NCBI GenBank assembly: GCA_964465945.1
Contig: CAYXMM010000007.1
Coordinates: 60,264 to 124,263, forward strand
DNA: 64,000 bases
Source of the DNA: JAJRPT01 sp964465945
Lineage (GTDB): Bacteria; Bacteroidota; Ignavibacteria; Kapaibacteriales; UBA2268
Direction: 5' to 3'
Part shown: positions 17,887 through 27,129 of the stretch, in pieces
Position numbering within the stretch: the first letter of the stretch is position 1
Layout of the letters: every line of letters starts with the position of its first letter
Program-made: the position numbers and the translations under genes
The notes under the pieces: model-generated
Told to the model about the DNA's origin: nothing
Databases searched by the model: none
The model's input: the letters and a program-made list of their open reading frames with translations, nothing else

Positions 17887-19044
17887 TTATAAATTGCCTC
17901 TGAGTTCTTGGTCTCTTTCGATTGATTCAAAAAGAGCTTGGAAATTACCTTGTCCGAAGCCAGAAGCACCTTTTCTTCTTTGAATTATTTCGTAAAAAAA
18001 TGTAGGTCTATCACCGATAGGTTTTGTAAAAATTTGAAGTAAATAGCCCTTACCTTCAACATCAATCAAGATGCTATTTTCTTTTAATTTTTCAATATCT
18101 TCGGTTAGTCCAAAATCTTTTTTAGAAATTGCTTCATAATAGGTGTCAGGCGGAGAACTTAAAAATTCTACACCATTTTTTCTTAGGTTTGCAACTGTTG
18201 TGATTATGTCTGTTGTCATAATCGCAATATGTTGGATGCCAGAACCATGATATTCGTTGATATACTCTTCAATCTGACTTTTTTTAAGCCCTTCATAAGG
18301 TTCGTTGATTGGGTTTTTAATAATTTCATCTTTTGAACGAACTACTTTAGATAATAAAGCAGAATATTGAGTTGAAATATCACCAGGTCCAAAATGAACG
18401 AATGTTTCAAAATCTAACGAGCGATTGATATAATTAGCCCAATAGTCCATTTCATTGATATTAACATTACCTACAATATGGTCGATACCTTTCAAGTTAG
18501 TTTCTTCACGATTAATCTCCCATTTAAAATGAGGTGGCTCGAAGCCAGGTTGGAATAAACCTTTATAATTGTCATAATTAATGAATACAATTTCGCAATC
18601 ATCATATAAACGTATTGATGCCATCTCAACATAACCATCTTTGTCACTTATTTTGTGAGGTTCTTTTACAGGAACAGCACCATTTTTCAATGATTTAGCA
18701 TAAGTAACTTCGACATTATCAACTTCGACACTCCAACGCTTTACTCCGTCTCCGTGTCTTGTTTGGAAGCCGTTTACATCATAAGTTGAAGGTTGCAAAG
18801 CCGAAGTAATTAAAATTTTAAATTGTGGATTAGCCGGAGATGCTAATAAATAAGAAGTTCTATCTCTGTGACCAGTCTCAGGTCCTTTATAAGCAACTAT
18901 ATCCAACCCTAATGCTTTTGCATGCCAATAAGCCATCATCTTAGCAGAGCCACTATAAAATTCTACGAAGTCATATCCTCTAATCCCCATTGTGTTGTTA
19001 TGTATTTTGGTAGGAACACCACCATAACATATACCCATTTCCAT
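17887..19044 (-). CDS. hpd: 4-Hydroxyphenylpyruvate dioxygenase
   Basis: Converts 4-hydroxyphenylpyruvate to homogentisate with O2, the second step of aerobic tyrosine breakdown; Fe(II)-dependent. The 385-residue length is normal. The Fe ligands of the vicinal-oxygen-chelate fold are in place: H189 in GIDHIVGNV, H272 in GIQHIAIM, E352 in FFYEIIQRR. The C-terminal GASGFGQGNFQALFESIE is the family signature that gates the active site. The N-terminus MEMGICYGG is short and unusual, but no better start is visible. Homogentisate dioxygenase is not in the window. Oxygen dependence indicates at least facultative aerobic life. Confidence 0.96.
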   Translation of the reverse strand: MEMGICYGGVPTKIHNNTMGIRGYDFVEFYSGSAKMMAYWHAKALGLDIVAYKGPETGHRDRTSYLLASPANPQFKILITSALQPSTYDVNGFQTRHGDGVKRWSVEVDNVEVTYAKSLKNGAVPVKEPHKISDKDGYVEMASIRLYDDCEIVFINYDNYKGLFQPGFEPPHFKWEINREETNLKGIDHIVGNVNINEMDYWANYINRSLDFETFVHFGPGDISTQYSALLSKVVRSKDEIIKNPINEPYEGLKKSQIEEYINEYHGSGIQHIAIMTTDIITTVANLRKNGVEFLSSPPDTYYEAISKKDFGLTEDIEKLKENSILIDVEGKGYLLQIFTKPIGDRPTFFYEIIQRRKGASGFGQGNFQALFESIERDQELRGNL

Positions 19045-19075
19045 AGATTTTCTCCAAAATTTATTTATTCATTTA

Positions 19076-19083
19076 CAAATATA
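19076..19083 (-). promoter_or_regulatory. -7 box for hpd
   Basis: Minus strand TATATTTG fits TAnnTTTG exactly, 31 nt before the hpd start. Confidence 0.5.
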
Positions 19084-19177
19084 AGGAATATTAACTCATT
19101 ATTAAAATTCATTAAAAACTATAATATTTTAAAAGTTAAAATTAAAACAAATATTCTTAAATAAAATTAAATTTTCA

Positions 19178-19185
19178 TAATTTTG
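19178..19185 (+). promoter_or_regulatory. -7 box for the acyl-CoA dehydrogenase
   Basis: TAATTTTG, exact consensus, 24 nt before ATG 19210. It covers the TTG that would be an alternative upstream start, which argues for ATG 19210. Confidence 0.55.
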
Positions 19186-19209
19186 CATTTTATTTTAAAT
19201 AGGAAAAAA

Positions 19210-20373
19210 ATGGCATTTCAAGGTTTAGATTTCTTTAACATAGATGAATTATATTCAGAAGATGAATTATTAGTAAGAAACTCAGTTAGAGAGTTTGTAG
19301 ACAATGAAGTAATTCCAATTATTGAAAAGCATTATTTAGATGGCACATTCCCATTTGATTTAGTTCCAAAATTAGCTGAACTTGGAGTATTTGGTATTAA
19401 AACTTCTGAGAATTATGGCGGAGCTGGTGCAGGGTATACAACTTACGGTCTTGCTATGCAAGAACTTGAAAGAGGCGATTCTGGTATTAGATCATTCGCT
19501 TCTGTTCAAAACTCTTTAGTAATGTATCCTATTGAAACTTATGCAAATGAATTAATTAAGCAAAAATGGTTGCCAAAATTAGCTAATGGGACAGCAATTG
19601 GTTGTTTCGGCTTAACAGAGCCAGACCACGGCTCAAATCCAGCTGGAATGCTTACTAATGCTAAAAAAATTGATGGTGGTTATTTGTTAAATGGTGCAAA
19701 AATGTGGATAACAAACGGTACCCTTGCAGATGTGGCAGTAGTCTGGGCGAAAGTCGATGGTAAAATTAATGGTTTTGTTGTTGAAAAAGGTATGAAAGGA
19801 TTTACTGCACCTGAAATGAAAGGTAAACACTCATTAAGAGCATCAGTAACTTCTGAATTAATTTTCGATGATGTAGAAATTCCTGAAGAAAATAGATTGA
19901 ATATTGAGGGGCTAAAAGGACCTCTTTCATGTTTGACTCAAGCAAGGTTTGGAATTGCTTATGGTGCAATTGGTGCGGCAATGCAAGTTTATGAATCATC
20001 TGTTAATTACTCAAAATCAAGAGTTCAATTTGGTAGACCAATAGCGGGTTTTCAATTAGTTCAACAGAAGTTAGTGTGGATGATGACAGAGATTTCTAAA
20101 GCACAACTAAGCGTTTATAGAGTTGGTAGAATGATGGAAACTGGTAATTTTAGACCACAACATATTTCTTTTGTAAAGCGAAATTCTTGCGATATCGCAT
20201 TAGAATGCTGTAGATTAGCAAGAGATATTCATGGGGCTAATGGAATATTAAGTGAATACCCTGTTATGAGACATTCGGCTAATTTAGAATCAGTTAAAAC
20301 TTATGAAGGAACCCATGATATTCATACATTAATATTAGGTCAGGACATTACCGGTATTAGTGCTTTTGAATAA
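19210..20373 (+). CDS. Acyl-CoA dehydrogenase, glutaryl-CoA dehydrogenase-like
   Basis: FAD-dependent acyl-CoA oxidation; the closest class by motif is glutaryl-CoA dehydrogenase of lysine and tryptophan breakdown. 387 residues from ATG 19210 (AGGAAAAAA before it); an in-frame TTG at 19183 is rejected because it overlaps the -7 box. Signatures: GCFGLTEPDHGSNPAGM, KMWITNGTLADVAVVWAK, RSRVQFGRP-type KSRVQFGRPIAGFQL, and the catalytic base E366 in TYEGTHDIHTLILG. LRASVTSELIFDDVEIPEE is GCDH-like. Substrate is inferred, and a short branched-chain acyl-CoA is possible. Divergent from hpd, which also serves amino-acid catabolism. Confidence 0.9.
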   Translation: MAFQGLDFFNIDELYSEDELLVRNSVREFVDNEVIPIIEKHYLDGTFPFDLVPKLAELGVFGIKTSENYGGAGAGYTTYGLAMQELERGDSGIRSFASVQNSLVMYPIETYANELIKQKWLPKLANGTAIGCFGLTEPDHGSNPAGMLTNAKKIDGGYLLNGAKMWITNGTLADVAVVWAKVDGKINGFVVEKGMKGFTAPEMKGKHSLRASVTSELIFDDVEIPEENRLNIEGLKGPLSCLTQARFGIAYGAIGAAMQVYESSVNYSKSRVQFGRPIAGFQLVQQKLVWMMTEISKAQLSVYRVGRMMETGNFRPQHISFVKRNSCDIALECCRLARDIHGANGILSEYPVMRHSANLESVKTYEGTHDIHTLILGQDITGISAFE

Positions 20374-20446
20374 TCTTTAAACAAATTTTAGAAATTTCAA
20401 TTTTTATTCTTATTTTTACGAAATTATAATTAACGAAAGTGAAATT

Positions 20447-21772
20447 ATGGCAACGAATCCAAAAATCGTTTTACCCGATATTCCAAATTTGAGAAAACTC
20501 GAAGTTTACAAAAGTCATGGTGGCTATGAACAATTCAAAAAGATTTTATCATGGACACAAGACGAAGTAATTAATGAAGTTAAAAAATCTAATCTACGTG
20601 GTAGAGGAGGGGCTTGTTTCCCTACTGGTTTGAAATGGTCATTTATGCCAAAAGGTAATGATATTGTTAAGTATCTTGCTGTAAATGGCGATGAGTCTGA
20701 GCCGGGTTCCTTTAAAGATAGACAAATTTTTGAATATAATCCTCACCAATTGATTGAAGGTATTCTTATTGCAAATTATGCAATGGGTAATAAAGCTGGA
20801 TATATTTATATCAGAGGCGAATATCACAAATGGGTGGATATGATGCAGGAAGCTGTTGATGAAGCTTATGCTGCTGGATTAGTTGGACCTAAAATGAAAG
20901 ATACTTGGGGAAGTGATTTTATAACTGATATTTATGTTCATAAAGGAGCAGGTGCATATATCTGTGGTGAAGAAACTTCACTTATGAACTCTATCGAAGG
21001 TGATAGAGCTTACCCTCGTTATAAGCCACCTTTCCCAGCTGTTCGTGGATTGTGGGGACAACCTACTACGATAAATAATGTTGAAACTATTGCAACAGTT
21101 CCAGCGATTTTGAAAATGGGAGCAGAAAATTTTGCTAAATTAGGTGCGCCAGGTCACCCTGGAACTCTTCTTTATGGAGTTTCTGGTCATGTTAATAAAC
21201 CAGGTGTTTATGAACTTGAAACAGGTATCACGCTTAGAAGTTTAATTTATGATGTTTGTGGTGGTGTGCCAGGTAATAAAAAAATTAAAGCTGTAATACC
21301 TGGAGGTTCTTCAATGCCAGCACTTAATGGAGATGAATTAGATGTTTGTATGGACGAAGATTCATTAAAAGTCCTTGGTACTCACATCGGAACTGCTGGC
21401 GTTATGGTAATGGATGAAGACACTGACTTAGTGCAAGTTACATTAAGGATTGCAAGATTTTATCATCACGAATCTTGCGGGCAATGTACTCCTTGTAGAG
21501 AAGGTAATGGCTGGTTAGAAAAAGTTTTACGCAGAATGTTAAAAAACGAAGCCACATCAAAGGACTTAGATTTACTTATTTCAGTTTGTAACAATATCGA
21601 AGGCAATACCATTTGTGCTCTGGGTGATGCGGCTGCTTGGGCTGTTCGTGGCTTTGTGGCAAAATTCCGTCATGAATTTGAACAAAGAGTAAATGACAGC
21701 GTTTCTTACCAAGCATTAAATGTTGTTCATGGCAAAAAAGCAACAGCGAATAATTTAATTTGGACTAATTAA
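20447..21772 (+). CDS. nuoF: NADH-quinone oxidoreductase subunit F (NADH- and FMN-binding)
   Basis: The NADH-oxidising flavoprotein of respiratory complex I, 441 residues, cytosolic face. NADH/FMN site: LRGRGGACFPTGLKW, then YICGEETSLMNSIEG. The [4Fe-4S] N3 ligands are C344, C347, C350 in ESCGQCTPCREG and C390 in NTICALGDA. No other nuo gene is adjacent, so either the complex I genes are scattered or this subunit serves another NAD-linked oxidoreductase; the length fits NuoF without the thioredoxin-like or ferredoxin extensions of HydB/HoxF. A strong terminator follows. Confidence 0.95.
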   Translation: MATNPKIVLPDIPNLRKLEVYKSHGGYEQFKKILSWTQDEVINEVKKSNLRGRGGACFPTGLKWSFMPKGNDIVKYLAVNGDESEPGSFKDRQIFEYNPHQLIEGILIANYAMGNKAGYIYIRGEYHKWVDMMQEAVDEAYAAGLVGPKMKDTWGSDFITDIYVHKGAGAYICGEETSLMNSIEGDRAYPRYKPPFPAVRGLWGQPTTINNVETIATVPAILKMGAENFAKLGAPGHPGTLLYGVSGHVNKPGVYELETGITLRSLIYDVCGGVPGNKKIKAVIPGGSSMPALNGDELDVCMDEDSLKVLGTHIGTAGVMVMDEDTDLVQVTLRIARFYHHESCGQCTPCREGNGWLEKVLRRMLKNEATSKDLDLLISVCNNIEGNTICALGDAAAWAVRGFVAKFRHEFEQRVNDSVSYQALNVVHGKKATANNLIWTN

Positions 21773-21798
21773 TTTATAATAAATATATTATTTAAACG

Positions 21799-21826
21799 AA
21801 CAAGGAGTATCACTCCTTGTTTTTTA
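21799..21826 (+). terminator. Intrinsic terminator of nuoF
   Basis: AACAAGGAGT (21799-21808), loop ATC, ACTCCTTGTT (21812-21821), then TTTTT. Confidence 0.95.
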
Positions 21827-21837
21827 TTTAAAAATAA

Positions 21838-22455
21838 ATGTCAAAAATCGGAATAATTGGTGGAACTTTCAATCCAGTTCATATAGCCCATTTAGCTATA
21901 GCAGAACAATTCTATGACCAAATCGGACTTGATTTCTGCTATTTTGTTCCCACTTACTTATCTCCTTTTAAATTAGAAAGTAAAAATGAAATAGAAGTTA
22001 ATGCTCTGCACCGATTAAAAATGGTTGAACTTGCGTTAGGTTCTAACCCTCATTTTAAAATTGACAAATTTGAAATTGAAAATCAGAACGTATCATATAG
22101 CTATTTAACAATTGAGTATTTTAAAAATAAATTTCCAAATGCAGAACTTTACTTTTTAATAGGACAAGACCAAGCAAATCATTTTCATAAATGGAAAAAT
22201 TGGGAATTTATATGTGCAAATGCCCAATTAACAATAGCAAAGCGAATTGACGAAAACTCATTTCCAACAAAAGAAAGAGACGAAATTACGAATAAATTAA
22301 CATTTGAGACAAAGCAACCAATCTGGATTAATAATTCAAATATGGAAGTATCTTCATCAGAAATAAGAGAAAGAATTAAAGATAAAAAGTCTACAAATTA
22401 CTTACTTCCCGATAAAGTTTATGATTATATTAAAAAAAATAATCTTTATTTATGA
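21838..22455 (+). CDS. nadD: Nicotinate-nucleotide adenylyltransferase
   Basis: Joins nicotinate mononucleotide and ATP to deamido-NAD in NAD synthesis. 205 residues. Nucleotidyltransferase motifs are IGGTFNPVHIAHL near the start, LIGQDQANHFHKWKNW in the middle and SSSEIRERI near the end (the ISSTxIR-type motif). The start lies only 12 nt after the nuoF terminator U-tract, so its promoter would lie within or before the hairpin, or it depends on read-through. Confidence 0.95.
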   Translation: MSKIGIIGGTFNPVHIAHLAIAEQFYDQIGLDFCYFVPTYLSPFKLESKNEIEVNALHRLKMVELALGSNPHFKIDKFEIENQNVSYSYLTIEYFKNKFPNAELYFLIGQDQANHFHKWKNWEFICANAQLTIAKRIDENSFPTKERDEITNKLTFETKQPIWINNSNMEVSSSEIRERIKDKKSTNYLLPDKVYDYIKKNNLYL

Positions 22456-22527
22456 TATAGATTAATTTTTTTTTACATAAATCATTAATATTTTTAACAA
22501 TTAATTTTTATTAAAATAATATTTTCG

Positions 22528-22535
22528 TAATTTTG
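22528..22535 (+). promoter_or_regulatory. -7 box for the nusA operon
   Basis: TAATTTTG, exact consensus. Transcription would begin near 22542, just before the hairpin at 22545. Confidence 0.5.
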
Positions 22536-22544
22536 TAAAATGGT

Positions 22545-22567
22545 AATGGGCTAAAAGCCCATTTTTT
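22545..22567 (+). terminator. Terminator-like hairpin at the head of the nusA leader
   Basis: AATGGGCT (22545-22552), loop AAA, AGCCCATT (22556-22563), TTTT. It has the form of an intrinsic terminator. It may end nadD transcripts, or act as an attenuator or stabilising 5' hairpin for the nusA operon, since a promoter lies just before it. Confidence 0.8.
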
Positions 22568-22595
22568 AATATTAATTTATCTCGGTTTTGAGCAA

Positions 22596-23918
22596 ATGGC
22601 TAAAAGAAGAAAACAAAAACATCAAATAGATAAAAAAATAATCATCGAAGCTTTTGCCGAAATGGCAAAAAACAAAAACATTGACAGAGACTTGTTACAA
22701 GGAGTTTTAGAAGACACTCTTTCCATGATTGTAAGAAAGAAATTTGGACAAGAATCAAATTTTGAAATCATTGTTAATATGGATAAAGGTGATATAGAAA
22801 TTTATCTAATGAGGGAAATTGTAGAAGAAGTTTTCGATCCGAATACAGAAATTACTCTTGAAGAAGCAAATTTACACGCAGAAGAAGGTGAAGAATATGA
22901 AATTGGTGATGAGTTTATCGAAGAAATAACACTTGATAATATTGCTGATAATTTTGGACGTAGATTAGTTTCTCTTGCTTCTCAAAATCTAAATCAAAGA
23001 ATTAAAGAAATTGAAAAAGACTTAATCTTTAATGAATATAATAAAAAAGTTGGTGAAGTTATTGTTGGAGAAATATACCAAGTTCGTCGTCATGATATTT
23101 TAGTTATGCACGATAAAAATGAAGTTAGACTACCAAGAGATCAACAAATTCCTAACGAACAATATAAATACAAGAAAACACACTCCATTAAGGCAATAAT
23201 TAAGGAAGTAAGAAGAGCTGGAACATCCGGACAACCAGATGTTATTATTTCAAGAACTTCTGAAAAATTCCTTGAAAGATTATTCGAAATAGAAATACCA
23301 GAGATTTATGATGGAATTATTCAAATTAAAGGTATTGCAAGAGACCCAGGTGAAAGATCAAAAGTTGCTGTAATGTCTTTTGATGAAAGAGTAGACCCTG
23401 TTGGAGCTTGTGTGGGCATGAAAGGTATTAGAATACACTCCATCGTAAGAGAACTGAATAACGAAAATATTGATTTAATTGAATATACCGAGCAACCGGC
23501 TGTCTACATTATGCGAGCAATCGCCCCAGCTAAAATTAAAGATATTCAAATTAATGAAGAGTTGAAAACAGCAACTATTACACTTGCGGAAGACCAAGTC
23601 TCTCTGGCAATCGGTAGAAATGGACAAAATGTTCGACTTGCATCAAGATTAACAGGCTACAATATATCTTTAATAAAAGAAGGTAGTGAAGATATTGATA
23701 TTAATGAATTTGATGTCGAACTTGGTGAAGTATTGTTAAATAGCTTATTAGAACTTGGTGTTACAACAGCAAAAGAATTCTTAAATGAAGATTTAATAGA
23801 TCTATTAAATTTAGAAGGTATGACAAAAGAACTTTTAATAGAATTAAGAGAAATAATGTTAGCCGAATTTGAAGAAGAAGAATCACAAGAAATGATTGAT
23901 AAAATTAACGCATTATAA
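22596..23918 (+). CDS. nusA: Transcription termination/antitermination factor NusA
   Basis: RNA polymerase-associated factor that affects pausing, termination and antitermination. 440 residues: an N-terminal RNAP-binding domain (about 1-130), an S1 domain (GEIYQVRRHDILV, about 150-220), then two KH domains with GACVGMKGIRIHSIVREL and LAIGRNGQNVRLASRLTG. A short acidic C-terminal helix-hairpin-helix region ends it (ELGVTTAKEFLNEDLIDLLN). Head of a co-directional run nusA-infB-rbfA-truB-ribF, the common bacterial order. Its leader has a terminator-like hairpin, which fits autoregulation by NusA. Confidence 0.97.
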   Translation: MAKRRKQKHQIDKKIIIEAFAEMAKNKNIDRDLLQGVLEDTLSMIVRKKFGQESNFEIIVNMDKGDIEIYLMREIVEEVFDPNTEITLEEANLHAEEGEEYEIGDEFIEEITLDNIADNFGRRLVSLASQNLNQRIKEIEKDLIFNEYNKKVGEVIVGEIYQVRRHDILVMHDKNEVRLPRDQQIPNEQYKYKKTHSIKAIIKEVRRAGTSGQPDVIISRTSEKFLERLFEIEIPEIYDGIIQIKGIARDPGERSKVAVMSFDERVDPVGACVGMKGIRIHSIVRELNNENIDLIEYTEQPAVYIMRAIAPAKIKDIQINEELKTATITLAEDQVSLAIGRNGQNVRLASRLTGYNISLIKEGSEDIDINEFDVELGEVLLNSLLELGVTTAKEFLNEDLIDLLNLEGMTKELLIELREIMLAEFEEEESQEMIDKINAL

Positions 23919-23940
23919 AAAAGAGAAATAACTAAGAATT

Positions 23941-26900
23941 ATGGCTTCAAAAATTAAATTGTTTAAACTCGCTTCCGAAATTAATATCGGTAAAGAAACT
24001 ATTGTAGAATTTCTACAAAACAAGGGCTTTGATATTCAAAACAAGCCCACGACTGACTTGACCGAAGATATGATCGATGCAGTTTATAATAAATTTAAAA
24101 AAGAAAAAAGAGCTGCTGAACTACAAAGGGAAAAAATCTCTAAGCAAAAAGAGACTCGTAAACCTTTGGAAAAAACTACCGAAAGTGTCAAAGAAGAGAA
24201 AAAACCAATTAATGATAGGATTAATGAACTTCTTGCTGCTGTTAAGCCAAAACCTGTTGTTGAAGATAAGCCAGTAATTGTACAAAATACTATAACTGAA
24301 ATTGCTTCTAAAGTTGAAGAACCTATTAAAGAGACTGCAAAAGTTGAAAAGGAGAAGCAAGATTCAACTAAAAAAGTAAATCGTGGTAAAAATGATATTG
24401 AATATTCTCAAACTGAACCTGGTGAAACACCAAAATTAAAAGGATTAAATGTTCTTGGTAAAATTGAATTTGATAAACCAAAACCAAAGCAACCAAAACA
24501 TGAAAATAATTTTAAACGCGAAAGAAAGAAAAAAATTACTGGAAACATTAATTCTGCTTTAACTCAAGAACAAAAAGAAAAACTTTCTTCTGTCCAAACT
24601 GGTAAACCTAATAAGAATTGGAGAGATAGAGATAATAGAGCAGATGGCGATAGCAGAGGATTTAATAGGGGAGGCGAGAACAGAGGTGCTGATAATAGAG
24701 GATTTAACAGGGGTGGCGAGAACAGAAGTACTGATAATAGAGGATTTAACAGGGGCGGCGAGAACAGAAATACTGATAATAGAGGATTTAACAGGGGCGG
24801 CGAGAACAGAGGTGCTGACAATAGAGGATTTAACCGAAGTGGTGAGAATAGAGGTGGAGACAATCGTAGTTTTAATCAAGGTGGCGAAAATCGAAGCTAT
24901 AACCGTGGGGGAGAGAATAGTGGAGGATTTAATAGAGGTGGCGATAATAGAGGAAATCGAGATAACAATGGTAACAGATTTAATAACACTGGTGGAGATT
25001 TTAGAAAACGAGGTGAAAATAAATCACCTAATAGCATTGATAATGTTTATAAAATTAAACCTTCTACAGAGCAAGCTCCTTCTATTGTTGATAATTCTGC
25101 CAATTTCAAAAAAAGAAAGAAAAATAGTTCTTATGTAAATATTGATGAAGAAGTAAACAAAAGAAAAGATGCTACAGTTTCTATTGATAAGAATAAGAAA
25201 AAGAAAAAGAAATCTGTAAGAGAAACAATTAAAGACGAGGATATTAACAAAGCAATTAAAGCAACTCTTGCTGGTATGGAAGATACTGGAGCTTCTGCTC
25301 GTCAAAAAGCTAAACAAAAGAAAAAAATTGAACGAGAAATTAAAAGTCAAATCGAACAAGAAGAATTAGAAAGAACTTCTAAAATTCTTCAATTGACTGA
25401 ATTTGTTACTACTTCTGATTTAGCAAACTTTATGAATGTTAGCCCAAGTGAAATCATTAAGAAATGTATGTTACTTGGTCTTATGGTTAGTATTAATCAA
25501 CGTTTAGATAAGGATACTATCACTTTAATCGCTGATGATTATGGGTTTGATGTTGATTTCCAAGACCAAAAAGTATTTACTGCAATAGAAGATGAAGATG
25601 ACCCTGAAGAGACACTAAAACCACGAGCTCCAATTGTTACCATAATGGGACACGTTGACCATGGTAAAACATCTCTATTAGATCATATACGTAATACAAG
25701 AGTTGTTGCTGGTGAATCAGGTGGAATTACTCAACATATTGGTGCATATAGAGTTATTCAGAAAAATAATAAATTTATTACTTTCTTAGATACACCTGGT
25801 CACGAGGCATTTACAGCAATGCGTGCCAGAGGTGCTCAAATTACTGACATCGTTATTCTTGTTGTTGCAGCAGATGATAGCGTTATGCCTCAGACAAAAG
25901 AAGCAATTAGCCATGCACAAGCAGCTAATGTTCCTATTGTTGTTGCAATTAATAAAATTGATAAGCCAGCTGCAAACCCTGAAAAAATTAAACAACAATT
26001 ATCTGAAAATAATGTACTAGTTGAAGAATGGGGTGGTAAATACCAAGCGGTTGAAATTTCTGCAAAACAAGGTATTAATATTGATGAGCTTTTAGATAAA
26101 ATTATTCTTGAAGCAGACTTACTTGACTTAAAAGCTAATCCTTATAGAAATGCAAGGGCAACAGTGATTGAATCCAACCTTGATAAAGGTATGGGAGTAG
26201 TTACTACTATCATTGTTAGAAAAGGAACTCTTAAAATTGGTGATGTTTTTGTTGCTGGTACTTCATTTGGAAAAGTTAGAGCAATGTTTGATGAAAGAGG
26301 TAACAAACTTGAAGAAGCTATTCCTTCAACACCTGTAAGAATTGTCGGGTTTGATGGTATGCCATCATCAGGTGATAATTTTGTTGTTGTTGATAGTGAA
26401 TCACAAGCTAAGAAAATTGCGAATGAAAGGTTACAACTTAAGCGTGAACAAGAACTTAAACAAGTTAGACGCGTTACACTTAATGAGTTTTCAAATAGTA
26501 TTGCTGGTGGTGAGATTCAAACACTAAATGTAATTCTTAAAGCGGATGTAAATGGTTCAGTTGAAGCACTTAGCGATGAATTGCAAAAATTAAATCACAA
26601 AGAAGTTGCTGTTAATATGCTTTTAAAAGGCGTAGGGCAAATCACAGAATCTGATATTCAACTTGCACTTGCTTCTAATGCAATCATTATGACTTTTAGA
26701 ACTGGTGTTACAACAAAAGCAAAACAATTAGCTGATAAAGAAGGTGTTGAGATTAGAAACTATGAAGTTATCTATGAAGCTATTGATGATGTAAAAAATG
26801 CTCTTGAAGGAATGTTAAAACCAGAAGTAAGTGAGCAAATCTCTGGCGAAGCAGAAATTAGAAATATCTTCAAATTAGGCAGAACACATAAGATTGCTGG

Positions 26901-27129
26901 TTGTAAAGTTATTTCAGGTAAGATTCTTAGAAATTCTAAAGCAAGAATTTTAAGAGATGGACTACCAATTCATGAAGGAAAAATTTCATCATTGAAACGT
27001 GAAAAAGATGATGCAAAAGAAGTTGCCGAAGGATATGAGTGCGGTATTATGATAGAAAACTTCAACGAATATATGGAAGATGACATCATTCAAACATTTA
27101 CTTTTATTGAAACTAAACGTACTTTCTAA
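23941..27129 (+). CDS. infB: Translation initiation factor IF-2 with Arg/Gly/Asn repeat region
   Basis: GTPase that delivers initiator tRNA and joins ribosomal subunits. 1062 residues, long for the family because of a disordered N-terminal half. Order: IF2_N winged domain (1-55, KLFKLASEINIGKETIVEFL), a Lys/Glu/Pro-rich segment, tandem 14-residue repeats (237-320, DNRGFNRGGENR type) with a further N/R/G-rich tail to about 362, a second IF2_N (about 480-550), the G domain starting at G570 (GHVDHGKTSLLDHI; DTPGHEAFTAMRARGAQ; NKIDK), then domains II, III and IV. Ends 1 nt inside the rbfA start (TAATG overlap), indicating coupled translation. Confidence 0.97.
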   Translation: MASKIKLFKLASEINIGKETIVEFLQNKGFDIQNKPTTDLTEDMIDAVYNKFKKEKRAAELQREKISKQKETRKPLEKTTESVKEEKKPINDRINELLAAVKPKPVVEDKPVIVQNTITEIASKVEEPIKETAKVEKEKQDSTKKVNRGKNDIEYSQTEPGETPKLKGLNVLGKIEFDKPKPKQPKHENNFKRERKKKITGNINSALTQEQKEKLSSVQTGKPNKNWRDRDNRADGDSRGFNRGGENRGADNRGFNRGGENRSTDNRGFNRGGENRNTDNRGFNRGGENRGADNRGFNRSGENRGGDNRSFNQGGENRSYNRGGENSGGFNRGGDNRGNRDNNGNRFNNTGGDFRKRGENKSPNSIDNVYKIKPSTEQAPSIVDNSANFKKRKKNSSYVNIDEEVNKRKDATVSIDKNKKKKKKSVRETIKDEDINKAIKATLAGMEDTGASARQKAKQKKKIEREIKSQIEQEELERTSKILQLTEFVTTSDLANFMNVSPSEIIKKCMLLGLMVSINQRLDKDTITLIADDYGFDVDFQDQKVFTAIEDEDDPEETLKPRAPIVTIMGHVDHGKTSLLDHIRNTRVVAGESGGITQHIGAYRVIQKNNKFITFLDTPGHEAFTAMRARGAQITDIVILVVAADDSVMPQTKEAISHAQAANVPIVVAINKIDKPAANPEKIKQQLSENNVLVEEWGGKYQAVEISAKQGINIDELLDKIILEADLLDLKANPYRNARATVIESNLDKGMGVVTTIIVRKGTLKIGDVFVAGTSFGKVRAMFDERGNKLEEAIPSTPVRIVGFDGMPSSGDNFVVVDSESQAKKIANERLQLKREQELKQVRRVTLNEFSNSIAGGEIQTLNVILKADVNGSVEALSDELQKLNHKEVAVNMLLKGVGQITESDIQLALASNAIIMTFRTGVTTKAKQLADKEGVEIRNYEVIYEAIDDVKNALEGMLKPEVSEQISGEAEIRNIFKLGRTHKIAGCKVISGKILRNSKARILRDGLPIHEGKISSLKREKDDAKEVAEGYECGIMIENFNEYMEDDIIQTFTFIETKRTF
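24649..24900 (+). repeat. Six 42-bp tandem repeats inside infB
   Basis: In-frame units at 24649, 24691, 24733, 24775, 24817 and 24859, each coding a 14-residue block of the type DNRGFNRGGENR plus two variable residues. The four middle units are most alike. Degenerate N/R/G-rich sequence follows to about 25020. The repeats also create long open frames on the opposite strand that are not genes. Confidence 0.93.

Noticed and set aside
24559..24879. Long minus-strand open frames of repetitive sequence
   Set aside because: They mirror the 42-bp repeats of infB; repeated DNA keeps opposite frames open.
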